The notes under the pieces are model-generated. The model was not told the origin of the DNA and did not search any database. It saw only the letters and a list, made by a program, of their open reading frames with translations. The position numbers were made by a program, and so were the translations under genes. From Antarctobacter albus (GTDB taxonomy: Bacteria; Pseudomonadota; Alphaproteobacteria; Rhodobacterales; Rhodobacteraceae), in contig NZ_FMZI01000001.1 in assembly GCF_900101505.1 (NCBI RefSeq), positions 310,001-374,000 on the forward strand: a stretch of DNA of 64,000 bases. Direction: 5' to 3'. How positions within the stretch are numbered: the stretch's first letter is position 1; the number at the start of each line of letters is the position of its first letter. Positions 45,760 through 53,323 of the stretch are shown in pieces.

Positions 45760-46446
45760 TCACCCGTCGAGCCGCCGCGTCACAGCACGGCCCAGATCGA
45801 CAAAACCGTCGATGTCCTCGGGGCGGCGCAGGATGTGGCGCAGCCTCAGCCGCAAGCCGTGACGGCTCAGCGCGACGATGGGCTGTTGCGCCTCGTTCCG
45901 CCCGCTGCGGGCCTCGAGCAGTTCCGGGGCCTCGCGGACGGCGTCCAGGGCCGTTTCGCGCCCCGGGGTCGCGAAAAGTGTGCCGGACCCGTCACCTGGC
46001 ACCGACCGCAGGTCCGCCGCTTCGGCGGCGAGTCCGCCGGTCATCTTGTTCAGCACCATCTGGCCAAAGCCGCCCCCGCCCATCTTGTCCAGCATCATGT
46101 CGGCCATCGCGGCGGTCTTTTCGGGAATGTCGGGTCCAAGCAGCGCCATGCCGTCCGGCAAGGCCAGCCGCGGCTGGGTGAATTCCGTCCAATGGCTGCT
46201 CGTGCCGCCGGTAGAGGAATTGGACCGGTAATAGAGCACAAGCTCCCAGCCCTCGGACGGATCGGAAATCACCGTTCGGCTGCCACGCCCGCCGCTTTGC
46301 GGCTGATAGTCAAAGGTCCATCCCCGTTCCGCGGACATGGCCTTCAGCGCCTCGCGGCGCTTTTGGCCGTGGCGCATGGCATAGGCGATCAGGCCGGTTC
46401 CGGCGAATGAGGCCAGGATCAGGACGGCAGCAACGAAAATCTCCAC
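45760..46446 (-). CDS. Membrane-anchored protein of unknown function
   Basis: 228 residues. N-terminal membrane helix (FVAAVLILASFAGTGLIAYAM, residues ~3-23) with positive residues after it, then a soluble domain facing the cytoplasm by the positive-inside rule. It includes a Trp/Arg-rich segment (RGWTFDYQPQSGGRGSRTVI) and a basic C-terminus. No catalytic motif or known family seen. It converges with zapA (22 bases apart). Confidence 0.55.
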   Translation of the reverse strand: MEIFVAAVLILASFAGTGLIAYAMRHGQKRREALKAMSAERGWTFDYQPQSGGRGSRTVISDPSEGWELVLYYRSNSSTGGTSSHWTEFTQPRLALPDGMALLGPDIPEKTAAMADMMLDKMGGGGFGQMVLNKMTGGLAAEAADLRSVPGDGSGTLFATPGRETALDAVREAPELLEARSGRNEAQQPIVALSRHGLRLRLRHILRRPEDIDGFVDLGRAVTRRLDG

Positions 46447-46480
46447 GGTGAAACTCCTTTTCTGAAATGCAAGGGATCAA

Positions 46481-46511
46481 AGAAAAACGGGCAGGGAAAT
46501 CCCCGCCCGTT
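46481..46511 (-). terminator. Terminator of the bolA-grxD operon
   Basis: AACGGGC (46486-46492) pairs with GCCCGTT (46505-46511), extended by a GGG/CCC inner pairing; on the minus strand the stem runs into GTTTTTCTTT. It lies 26 bases past the grxD stop. Confidence 0.8.
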
Positions 46512-46536
46512 CGTTGTCTCTTGCCAGGCGCATGGC

Positions 46537-46899
46537 TCAGGCGTTGGCTTCGCGGATCTTGTCTGCGGCTTCCTTGTTGTAGGTCACGCCCTTGTCGTCG
46601 AACAGCTGGTCCAGCTCGCCCGAGAGGGTCATCTCGGTGATGATGTCGCAGCCTCCGACGAACTCACCCTTGACGTAAAGTTGCGGGATGGTCGGCCAGT
46701 CGGAGAAATCCTTGATCCCCTGGCGCAGCCCGTCATCCTCGAGCACGTTCACGTCCTGGTAGTCGACGCCCATGTAGTTGAGCACGCCGGCCACGCGGCT
46801 GGAGAAACCGCATTGCGGCATGGTCTTGTTGCCCTTCATGAAGAGCACGACGTCATTGGATTTGACGGTGTCGTCGATACGGGTCTTTACGTCGGTCAT
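46537..46899 (-). CDS. grxD: Monothiol glutaredoxin, Grx4/GrxD type
   Basis: 120 residues. Active site CGFS within [17 protein letters not shown], glutathione-binding [24 protein letters not shown] glutaredoxins carry a [2Fe-2S] cluster with glutathione and deliver it to targets or to BolA. Its start overlaps the stop of the 95-residue membrane gene (ATGA), itself 6 bases after bolA, so the partner BolA is made from the same mRNA. Confidence 0.95.
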   Translation of the reverse strand: MTDVKTRIDDTVKSNDVVLFMKGNKTMPQCGFSSRVAGVLNYMGVDYQDVNVLEDDGLRQGIKDFSDWPTIPQLYVKGEFVGGCDIITEMTLSGELDQLFDDKGVTYNKEAADKIREANA

Positions 46900-47183
46900 T
46901 TGCGGTTGTCCTGTTCGTTGTGGTTTGTGTCCGTGTCATCGGCCGGGGTGCCGTCCTGTCCCGCGTCCGATCCGGAATTCTCGGGGTCGTAGTCCTCTGG
47001 GTCGTAGCTGTCCCCGCTGTCCGGGATCGTTCCCACGAAGGTGGTGTTCGATTCCGGGTCATACGTCAAACCGTAGGTCGACCTGCCTTCTTTCCTGAAA
47101 CGTCGGTATTCATGCCATGCCGCGTAGACGAAAATGGCAAGAAAGGGCAGGAGCAGCAGGGGGACGATGACGCCTAGGGGCAT
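46896..47183 (-). CDS. Small membrane protein between bolA and grxD
   Basis: 95 residues. N-terminal membrane helix ([19 protein letters not shown], residues ~5-23) then a basic patch ([10 protein letters not shown]) and a long acidic disordered tail ([19 protein letters not shown] and on to the end). No family recognised. Placed tightly between bolA (6-base gap) and grxD (4-base overlap), it may act with the Fe-S/BolA pair, or simply ride in the operon. Confidence 0.65.
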   Translation of the reverse strand: MPLGVIVPLLLLPFLAIFVYAAWHEYRRFRKEGRSTYGLTYDPESNTTFVGTIPDSGDSYDPEDYDPENSGSDAGQDGTPADDTDTNHNEQDNRK

Positions 47184-47189
47184 ATCGGA

Positions 47190-47426
47190 TCAGTCTGGGG
47201 CCTTTGTTGTGAGAGCGAGGGCGTGAAGTGCGCCGCTGGGACCGTCCATCTTGCCTTTGAGCGCCGCATAGACGGCGCGTTGTTGCTGAACCCGGTTCTT
47301 GCCGCGAAAGCTTTCGTCGATGACCATCGCCGACATGTGCACGCCGTCTTCTCCATCGACGGTGATCTTGGCGTCTGGAAAGGACTGGCGCAACAGGTCC
47401 TCGATTTCCTGGGCATACATCGGCAT
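47190..47426 (-). CDS. bolA: BolA-family protein
   Basis: 78 residues from the ATG at 47426 (MPMYAQEIEDLLRQSFPDAK); a GAG lies 9 bases upstream and no better start exists, though an ATG at 47420 is two codons further in. BolA core: ITVDGEDGVHMSAMVIDESFRGKNRVQQQRA (in pieces) with the conserved His that can ligate a cluster in BolA-Grx complexes. The short form resembles IbaG-type BolA. First gene of the bolA-membrane protein-grxD operon. Confidence 0.9.
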   Translation of the reverse strand: MPMYAQEIEDLLRQSFPDAKITVDGEDGVHMSAMVIDESFRGKNRVQQQRAVYAALKGKMDGPSGALHALALTTKAPD

Positions 47427-47524
47427 ATAAGGCGTCTCCACGCGTCTGGTGTCTGTTACAAAATTAGTGCGGTGGCGGGCGGCGTGCAAGGCACGCGCGT
47501 CAAGCAGGGCAGGGGCGGCGGTGG

Positions 47525-48307
47525 TCAGGCGGCGAGGTCGATCCACACCGGAACATGGTCAGAGGGCTTTTCGCGACCGCGAATGGCAGAGTCGATCTGG
47601 CAGTCGGTCATCAGGTCCGCGGCGGCGGGTGTCAGCAGCAGGTGGTCGATGCGGATGCCGTTGTTCCGCTGCCAGGCGCCGGCCTGGTAATCCCAGAAAC
47701 TGTAGTGCCCGGGCGCCTGGGTCCGTGCGCGAAACGCCTCGGTGTAGCCGAGGTTCAGGATTCGGCGAAAGGCCGCGCGGGTCTGCGGCAGGTACAGGGC
47801 GTCCTCTGTCCAGGTCTCGGGGCGCGCGGCATCCTCGGCCTGGGGGATCACGTTGTAGTCGCCGGCCATCAGCGCCGGCATCTCCTCGGCCAGCAACTCG
47901 CGCGCGCGGGCTCCGAGGCGTTCCATCCAGGCCAGCTTGTAGTCGTATTTCGGACCGGGTGCCGGGTTGCCGTTGGGCAGGTACAGCCCGCAGACACGCA
48001 CGGCCTGGTCGTCTCCCATGACGGTCGCCTCGATCCAGCGTGCCTGTTCGTCCTCGTCGTCGCCGGGCAGGCCGCGCCGGACATCCTCGAGCGGGCGCTT
48101 GGACAGGATCGCCACGCCGTTGAAGCTTTTCTGCCCGTGTGTCTCGACGTTGTAGCCGCGGTCCTCGAAGGGCTCGCGCGGGAAATTCTCGTCGACCGAC
48201 TTGATCTCCTGGCAGAGCACGACGTCCGGCTGCGCCTCGTCCAGCCAATCGAGAACGGCGGGCAGGCGGGCCTTGATGCCGTTGATGTTGAAGGTGGCGA
48301 TCTTCAT
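47525..48307 (-). CDS. xth: Exodeoxyribonuclease III
   Basis: 260 residues. Endonuclease/exonuclease/phosphatase fold: MKIATFNINGIKARL, the catalytic Glu in VVLCQEIKSVDENFP, LYLPNGNPAPGPKYDYKL, ALMAGDYNVIPQ, and the C-terminal IRIDHLLLTPAAADL and KPSDHVPVWIDL carrying Asp and His. It acts on abasic sites and 3' ends in base excision repair. It stands at the left edge of the repeat-protein module with 414 gene-free bases upstream of its start. Confidence 0.94.
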   Translation of the reverse strand: MKIATFNINGIKARLPAVLDWLDEAQPDVVLCQEIKSVDENFPREPFEDRGYNVETHGQKSFNGVAILSKRPLEDVRRGLPGDDEDEQARWIEATVMGDDQAVRVCGLYLPNGNPAPGPKYDYKLAWMERLGARARELLAEEMPALMAGDYNVIPQAEDAARPETWTEDALYLPQTRAAFRRILNLGYTEAFRARTQAPGHYSFWDYQAGAWQRNNGIRIDHLLLTPAAADLMTDCQIDSAIRGREKPSDHVPVWIDLAA

Positions 48308-48721
48308 GGCGCGTTTCTCCTGCCGGTTCGGGGCTCATGGATCGCAGGCGCGGGGCTGACGGTCAAGCGCGTCAGGAAAAGCCTTGTTTTGTATCAGTTT
48401 GGTTGTGCTTTGTGACCGTCCTGCAACCTATCAGCGTAACGCCTGGCACAAAGCACCCACTGGAACTCGCTTGATTCGGGGATGATTCGGAGGTTTGCCG
48501 GTTTGCAAAGTGCCGTTGCACTGCAAAGTCCGAAATTATCCACAGGAAATTTGTTCCTGGGGATAACTCGTATTGTCTCGCGATCCGAAACGCCTGCGCG
48601 AATCGCATCTGTGGATAAACTTTTCTTTAAACAACCTTAACAAGAATTAACTTTTTTGCAAACTATTTTTGCGTGCAGATTTCAAGGGCATAGCTGCTCA
48701 ACCTGAAAAAGGAGCGATCCC
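48308..48721. other. Gene-free AT-rich stretch with DnaA boxes, GANTC sites and phased TTAA motifs (origin-like or cell-cycle control region)
   Basis: 414 bases between divergent xth and the repeat-protein gene. Two consensus DnaA boxes TTATCCACA face each other (48536-48544 on +, 48610-48618 on -), with a one-mismatch box TTATCCCCA on - (48558-48566). GANTC sites (CcrM methylation) lie at 48473, 48484 and 48600. An AT-rich tract (48616-48672) carries TTAA at 48627, 48637 and 48647, exactly 10 bases apart. TGCAAAGT repeats at 48504 and 48522. The 3' end holds the repeat gene's RBS AAAAAGGAG. The combination matches alphaproteobacterial origins or cell-cycle promoters; which one is undecided. 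Confidence 0.5.
48536..48618. promoter_or_regulatory. Cluster of three DnaA-box-like sites
   Basis: TTATCCACA at 48536-48544 (+), TTATCCCCA at 48558-48566 (-, one mismatch) and TTATCCACA at 48610-48618 (-). The first and third equal the strong consensus box. Confidence 0.65.
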
Positions 48722-49321
48722 ATGACTGCCCTCATCAAGCTGCACACCCCTAAAGAAACCGTTTCCAAATCGGAAACGAGCGCCTTTGCCGGCGACGCTG
48801 TCGAGGCGTTCACCTCGTGGTCGGGCCCGGCCGATGGCGACCTGTTCGCGGGTGCCTCTGTCGAAGCCTACACATCCTGGTCCGGTCCGGCGACCGGTAC
48901 GCGCGAATCCGGCGATGCAGTCGAAGCTTTTACCTCCTGGTCCGGTCCGGCCGCGGGTGACATGGACAACGGCGGCCATGTCGAGGCCTTCACCAGCTGG
49001 TCCGGCCCGGCGCGTGGCAGCCGCGACGCAGGCGACAACGTCGAAGCCTTCACCTCCTGGTCCAGTCCGGCGGCGGGCGACATCGAAAGCGGCGACAACG
49101 TGCAGGCCTTCACCAGCTGGTCCGGTCCCGCAGCCGGCGACCGCGACGCAGGCGATAACGTCGAAGCCTTCACCTCCTGGTCCGGTCCGGCGGCGGGCGA
49201 CATCGAAAGCGGCGACAACGTTCAGGCCTTCACCAGCTGGTCCGGTCCCGCAGCCGGCGACCGCGAGGCAGGCGACAGCGTCGAGGCCTTCACCTCCTGG
49301 TCCGGTCCGGCCCGCGCCTGA
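48722..49321 (+). CDS. Nine-copy 20-residue repeat protein (VEAFTSWSGPAAGD repeats)
   Basis: 199 residues. A short leader (residues 1-26, MTALIKLHTPKETVSKSETS then AFAGDA) precedes nine copies of a strict 20-residue unit beginning V27, V47 and so on to V187, each with a central Trp (33, 53 ... 193). Consensus: V-E/Q-A-F/Y-T-S-W-S-G-P-A-x-G-D-x-x-x-G-D-x. The last five copies alternate E/Q and RDA/IES, giving a 40-residue higher-order repeat. No Cys, no signal peptide, no membrane span. Strong RBS AAAAAGGAGCG. It resembles either a multi-core modified-peptide precursor or a regular solenoid; no function can be assigned. The helical-protein gene starts 62 bases later on the same strand. Confidence 0.85.
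   Translation: MTALIKLHTPKETVSKSETSAFAGDAVEAFTSWSGPADGDLFAGASVEAYTSWSGPATGTRESGDAVEAFTSWSGPAAGDMDNGGHVEAFTSWSGPARGSRDAGDNVEAFTSWSSPAAGDIESGDNVQAFTSWSGPAAGDRDAGDNVEAFTSWSGPAAGDIESGDNVQAFTSWSGPAAGDREAGDSVEAFTSWSGPARA
48800..49318 (+). repeat. Tandem 60-bp coding repeat
   Basis: Nine in-frame 60-bp units (the last cut to 39 bases). The last units are nearly identical at DNA level in a 120-bp pattern, which suggests recent duplication; earlier units differ mostly in the x positions. Confidence 0.9.
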
Positions 49322-49383
49322 TCGATGTCACTGATACCCGGGCGGGGCGCGAACGCTCTGCCAAGACAGAGGAGAGCCAAGCG

Positions 49384-50442
49384 ATGAATAATGTCGTCCA
49401 ACTGACCGTCCCGACCCGGATAGCCCCCCTGGAAGCGCGGATCACCGCGCTTCTGGGAGCCTTCGCCGATCACCGCCGCCACGGCGACGACGTGTTCTGG
49501 CTGAAGGAAAACGCGGAACTGCTGAACATCCTCGAATGCACCGGCCAGGCCGTCGCCCCAGAGGCACTGGCGCGCCATGCCGGGTTCTATGCCCAGGCCG
49601 TGCACCGGCTGGAATTCTTTCCGCAGTATTACCGTTTCATCCTTTCGCTGGCGCTGGATCTCGAAGATCTCGGGATGCCAGGGCACGAAGCGCAGAAGAT
49701 GGTGGATTTCGCCGCCCGAGAAGGGCTGGCAGAGGCCGAGCTTTCGGACCTGCAGCGCGCCGAGGCGCGGCGCCTGATGACACGGCGCGGCGTCGATCCG
49801 ATCCGCGATCCCGGCTTGAACGACCGGCTGCGCGCCTTCTGTTCGCGTACAAAGACCTTTGCGCTGCCCAACAAGAAGGCCGCCTACGAACTGACGCACA
49901 TCGTTTACTACCTTTCCGAATATGGCCGGCGTGATCCCGACCTGCCCGAAGAGGCCATCCAGAGCCTGCATTTCGCCGGTCTGACCGCCTTTTTGGACCA
50001 GAACGCCGACCTGCTGGCGGAAATCTGCATTGCCCTGCGTCATGCGGGTCAGATGCCGCCCGCTGTCTGGACCGCCTGGCTGGAACAAGAGACGGGGGCC
50101 TATGGTGTCGTCGCGGATGCCCATGCCTCGATCAATGACGACTATCACGAATACCTCGTGTGCAACTGGCACCAGGCCGTCACCGGCGCGCCAGTGTTCC
50201 GCAAGCCGGTCCGCGACGAACGCCTGCGGTTCGAACGTGGCGCCCGCGCCCAGACCGTGCTGCGTGAGCTGAGCCAGGCGATCTACGGGCTGGACCACCG
50301 GTCGGGTGACTGGGACAGGATGCGCCCACGGATGGAGCCGTCCTTGTCGCCCCAGGCGCGTGATCTGCTCAGTGTCGCCTCGCAGTCCAGCGAGTTGTTC
50401 GATGCCTATTTCGAGGGCTTTGCCCGGGCGGGCCGCGCATGA
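49384..50442 (+). CDS. All-helical protein of unknown function, partner of the repeat protein
   Basis: 352 residues, predicted almost entirely helical, no signal peptide or membrane span. Notable segments: FPQYYRFILSLALDLEDLG (79-97), KKAAYELTHIVYYLSEYGRR (164-183), and NDDYHEYLVCNWHQA (251-265). The ELTHxVYYLSEYGRR block loosely recalls helical-toroid proteins of unknown function in bacterial biosynthetic clusters, but this is memory of a pattern, not a match. RBS GAGGAGAG lies before the ATG. It follows the repeat gene by 62 bases and overlaps the DMT transporter by 4 bases (ATGA). Enzyme, scaffold or peptide-binding role are all open. Confidence 0.65.
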   Translation: MNNVVQLTVPTRIAPLEARITALLGAFADHRRHGDDVFWLKENAELLNILECTGQAVAPEALARHAGFYAQAVHRLEFFPQYYRFILSLALDLEDLGMPGHEAQKMVDFAAREGLAEAELSDLQRAEARRLMTRRGVDPIRDPGLNDRLRAFCSRTKTFALPNKKAAYELTHIVYYLSEYGRRDPDLPEEAIQSLHFAGLTAFLDQNADLLAEICIALRHAGQMPPAVWTAWLEQETGAYGVVADAHASINDDYHEYLVCNWHQAVTGAPVFRKPVRDERLRFERGARAQTVLRELSQAIYGLDHRSGDWDRMRPRMEPSLSPQARDLLSVASQSSELFDAYFEGFARAGRA

Positions 50443-51332
50443 CCCGGCTGGCGCTTTCCGGGGCGACGCTGGGTGCCGCGCTCATCCTTGTCTACACCGG
50501 CGTGATGGCCGCCGCGGACGGGATCACCAAGTTCATCGCGGGGGGATATGCCGCACCGCAGTTGTTCGTCCTGTCCTCGGCTCTGGTCCTGCTGTTCTCC
50601 CTGGCGGGGGCGCGGGCCGACGCAAAGGGCCCCGGCCTGCGGGTCCGGTCGAAAAAGGCTATGACGATCCGCGCCGTGCTGACAGTGATCGCATCGCTGG
50701 CCTTCTTCCAGGCCTTTCGCCTGCTGCCGTTCGCGGATGTGTTCCTGTTCATCGGGTTGATCCCGCTGATCGCCGCCGCCCTGTCCGGCCCGGTACTGGG
50801 CGAGACGCCGCGTCCCGCGGCCTGGGCGGCGCTGGCGCTGGGTGTCGGCGGCATCCTCTTCCTGATGCCGGGCGGCCTGTCCGGTGCGCAGGCCGGACAT
50901 GCCTGGGCCTTGTTGGCCGCAGTTTCCGGCTGTGGCTCGATGTTGGCCGCCCGGGCCATTGCCAAGGTGGAACGCGCGCCTCTGGCACAGGTCTTTTGGC
51001 CCAACGCGGCACTGATGGTCGTCATGGCACTGGCGCTGCCCTTCGTCTGGAAACCGATGAGCCTGACGGACCTGGGGTGGGTCGGTGCCTATGCCGCCGC
51101 CCTGTTTGCCGCCCGCTACATTGTTGCCGAGGCGCTGCGCCTGCTGCCGGCCTATGTCGCAACGCCGCTGATGAACCTGCAATTCGTCTGGATGGTCGTG
51201 ATCGGGTTCCTGGTCTTTGGCGAGGTGCCGACGCTGGGCACCTGGGCGGGCGTGATGCTGGTGGTCGGATCGGGTTTCTGGCTGGTGCTTGAGGAACACC
51301 TGTCGCGGCCCCGCGTCATCCCGGCCGAATGA
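50439..51332 (+). CDS. DMT-superfamily transporter (two EamA domains)
   Basis: 297 residues, ten membrane helices in two EamA repeats (first LGAALILVYTGVMAAADGI onward; second from about AGHAWALLAAVSGCGSMLA). The ending LVVGSGFWLVLEEHL and the FRLLPFADVFLFIGLIPLIAA block are typical. Family members export or exchange small metabolites (amino acids, SAM-like compounds, nucleotide sugars). Translation is coupled to the helical-protein gene, which hints that it moves a product or substrate of that system; no direct evidence for the cargo. Confidence 0.87.
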   Translation: MTRLALSGATLGAALILVYTGVMAAADGITKFIAGGYAAPQLFVLSSALVLLFSLAGARADAKGPGLRVRSKKAMTIRAVLTVIASLAFFQAFRLLPFADVFLFIGLIPLIAAALSGPVLGETPRPAAWAALALGVGGILFLMPGGLSGAQAGHAWALLAAVSGCGSMLAARAIAKVERAPLAQVFWPNAALMVVMALALPFVWKPMSLTDLGWVGAYAAALFAARYIVAEALRLLPAYVATPLMNLQFVWMVVIGFLVFGEVPTLGTWAGVMLVVGSGFWLVLEEHLSRPRVIPAE

Positions 51333-51354
51333 CCCTGCGGTTTGCCTGAAACAG

Positions 51355-51382
51355 AAAGGGCGCCCGGAGAGGCGCCCTTTTT
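51355..51382. terminator. Bidirectional terminator between the DMT transporter and erpA
   Basis: A 10-bp stem AAAGGGCGCC (51355-51364) / GGCGCCCTTT (51371-51380) with a CGGAGA loop and extra T residues; it closes the repeat-protein module on its right side and erpA on the other strand. Confidence 0.88.
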
Positions 51383-51404
51383 CATGTACGCAAACCGGCC
51401 CGGA

Positions 51405-51728
51405 CTACATCGAGAAAGACGTGCCGCAGCCACAGGAACTGGTCGCGTTGGGGTTCTCGATGGTGAACCGCGCGCCGATCAACTCGTCCGTGAAGTCAAT
51501 GACCGCACCGGACAGGAAGGGCAGGGAGACGGGATCTACGATCACGCGCTCTTCGCCCTCGGCGATGATCATGTCGTCGGCGGCGGGGTCGTCCAGCTTG
51601 ATGTCATACTGAAACCCCGAACAGCCGCCACCCTCGACGGCCACGCGCAGGGCCTTGCCATCGGCACCCGCGCCGATCTCGGCGAGGCGGGCAAAGGCAC
51701 GGTCGGTCACTTTGGGCGGCAGTTGCAT
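51405..51728 (-). CDS. erpA: Iron-sulfur cluster insertion protein, ErpA/HesB type
   Basis: 107 residues. A-type carrier motifs: LRVAVEGGGCSGFQYDIKL with the first Cys, and the paired C-terminal Cys in SSCGCGTSFSM. It accepts Fe-S clusters from the assembly scaffold and hands them to apo-enzymes. In Rhodobacterales it commonly sits beside dgt, as I recall; here the pseudo-protease gene lies between the two. Confidence 0.92.
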   Translation of the reverse strand: MQLPPKVTDRAFARLAEIGAGADGKALRVAVEGGGCSGFQYDIKLDDPAADDMIIAEGEERVIVDPVSLPFLSGAVIDFTDELIGARFTIENPNATSSCGCGTSFSM

Positions 51729-51844
51729 GGTGTCCTCTCAACCTGTTCGGCCTCAATATATGCATCACATGGCCCCCTTCAAGCAAGCCGCCCCTCCCGG
51801 TTCCGGATGGGGCGGTGCAGGGAGCATCCGATGGGCGCGGGCGC

Positions 51845-52972
51845 CTATTGCTGATCGCCGATCCAGTTCGCCAGGTCGATCATGTGCTGCGCAAAGCGGC
51901 GGCCGGTCGACAGCTCGTGGCTCAGGTGCAACCCGACGACTGCGCCGGTCCCGGCATCGAAGATCGGGGCGCCCAGATCGCCGTAGTCGCTCAGGCAGTT
52001 GTGCTCAAATGCCTTGGCGGGCAGGTAGGCGGGATCGGTCGGCAGAGCGCTGCAATGCTGCATCTGCATGGATCCGCCACGCGGAAAGCCGAGCATATAG
52101 AGCGGCGCGCGTGGATCGGGGGTGGCCTGGCCCACGCGCTGGATGCGGTCGGCGGCGAAATTGGTGTCGGGATCGGCGATGTGCAGGATCGCCAGCCCGG
52201 TTTCCCGGCTCGACAATTCGCTGTCCAGGGTCAGGACATAGCCTTGCGCGGTCCACAGCCGCTGGTCGGGAAAGACATGATCAAAGACGATGCGGATTTC
52301 CTCGATCTTGGTGGCGCCGACCCGGGGGTCTTCCAGGATGCCGGGCACGCAGGCATAGGAGGTCGCCACCACCGAGGGGCCGAAAACGAAACCCGAGCAG
52401 TAGACCGGGCCGTAATCCGTGGTCACGCGGATGCGGCCCGTGCCGCGCATGTTGTTGATGACCGAGACCTCGTAGCCGTCGCTGTAGGCGGGCGCCGCGA
52501 AGGAGATGTAGGGCATTTCCTCAAGCGGTTTGACGTCGACGGTGGGGGTCGGGTCGATTGGCGCACCGGCATTTCGTGGCGGCGGACTGCCTGCGGGCGG
52601 CACGGGCTTGGGCAGCGGGCTGCGTGCCTGTTGCGGCTCGACCGGGCTGGGTCCCGGCGGCGGAGTGGCGCCGGGGTTCCGGATCGGCAAGGTCACGTCC
52701 TGGCTATCCGGCGGCGTTGCCCGCGGCGGCCGCGTCGAGGGGTTGGGGGCCTTCGCGGGCGGTGCGCCCGGGTTGATCGCTGTGGGGTTCTTGGACCGGA
52801 TAGTGATCGTGCCGTCGTCCTTGTCCGGTTTGGCCGTCGGGTCCAAGACAAGGGTTTCGTTGATCCGCTTCTTGGGGTCACTGTCCTTGTCGAGGACAAG
52901 ATCGGCCAGCGCGGGCGCCGGCAGGGCGAGGGTGATGCAGCAGAACGCGACGCTGCGCAGGGGGCTGAACAT
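51845..52972 (-). CDS. Secreted trypsin-fold pseudo-protease with Pro-rich linker
   Basis: 375 residues from the ATG at 52972; the much longer open frame upstream is the antisense of dgt. Signal peptide (1-23, LALPAPALA-D), then a Pro/Ala-rich linker (about 65-145) and a C-terminal trypsin-like domain (about 160-370). The three catalytic sites are all changed: the TAAHC block reads TSYAC (Ala207 for His), the D-L-A-L block reads GLAIL (Gly259 for Asp), and GDSGSP reads GDLGAP (Leu333 for Ser). Cys192/Cys208 and Cys307/Cys326 look like disulfides. So it is probably a binding protein in the periplasm, not an enzyme. Confidence 0.7.
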   Translation of the reverse strand: MFSPLRSVAFCCITLALPAPALADLVLDKDSDPKKRINETLVLDPTAKPDKDDGTITIRSKNPTAINPGAPPAKAPNPSTRPPRATPPDSQDVTLPIRNPGATPPPGPSPVEPQQARSPLPKPVPPAGSPPPRNAGAPIDPTPTVDVKPLEEMPYISFAAPAYSDGYEVSVINNMRGTGRIRVTTDYGPVYCSGFVFGPSVVATSYACVPGILEDPRVGATKIEEIRIVFDHVFPDQRLWTAQGYVLTLDSELSSRETGLAILHIADPDTNFAADRIQRVGQATPDPRAPLYMLGFPRGGSMQMQHCSALPTDPAYLPAKAFEHNCLSDYGDLGAPIFDAGTGAVVGLHLSHELSTGRRFAQHMIDLANWIGDQQ

Positions 52973-53323
52973 GGCTTTCTCCAAGGGTTGAACGCTTAAA
53001 ATACTTGGCCCCAGTCTATCTTTTCGCCGGAACCCGGCAAAGTAAGGAACCCCGGACGTTTTGGAGAAGGTGTAAATCGCCAAGTGCCTGAAAAGGCTCA
53101 ATCGGCCATTTCGGCTGACTTTCAAGGCCCCGGTTGCGAATCCCGGCCAGCGGCGCATGACAGGGGACAAAAACCGCCACGCAACATCTGGTGTTTGCCC
53201 GCGACGGGGCGCCGATATTGGCGGCAACGCGGGCGCCATCCGGGCGGAATGTCGCAAGTCGTTGTTTTTGAAGGACCAGCCGGATAAGAGAGCCTCGGGA
53301 CAAGCAAATTGGGACTGTATCAC
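52973..53323. other. Gene-free divergent region between the pseudo-protease and dgt
   Basis: 351 bases with no convincing coding frame. Contains a short hairpin GCCGG-AAC-CCGGC (53026-53038) and lies between divergent start codons, so it should hold both promoters; no clean -35/-10 pair was found. Confidence 0.4.

Noticed and set aside
48800-49318. Regular 60-bp repeats considered as a CRISPR array or satellite DNA
   Set aside because: Units are in frame, start codon and RBS are present, changes respect codons, there are no distinct spacers and no cas genes.
53084-53287. 67-residue plus-strand frame upstream of dgt
   Set aside because: It has no RBS, unusual composition and no helix or motif; it is more likely part of the dgt promoter region.
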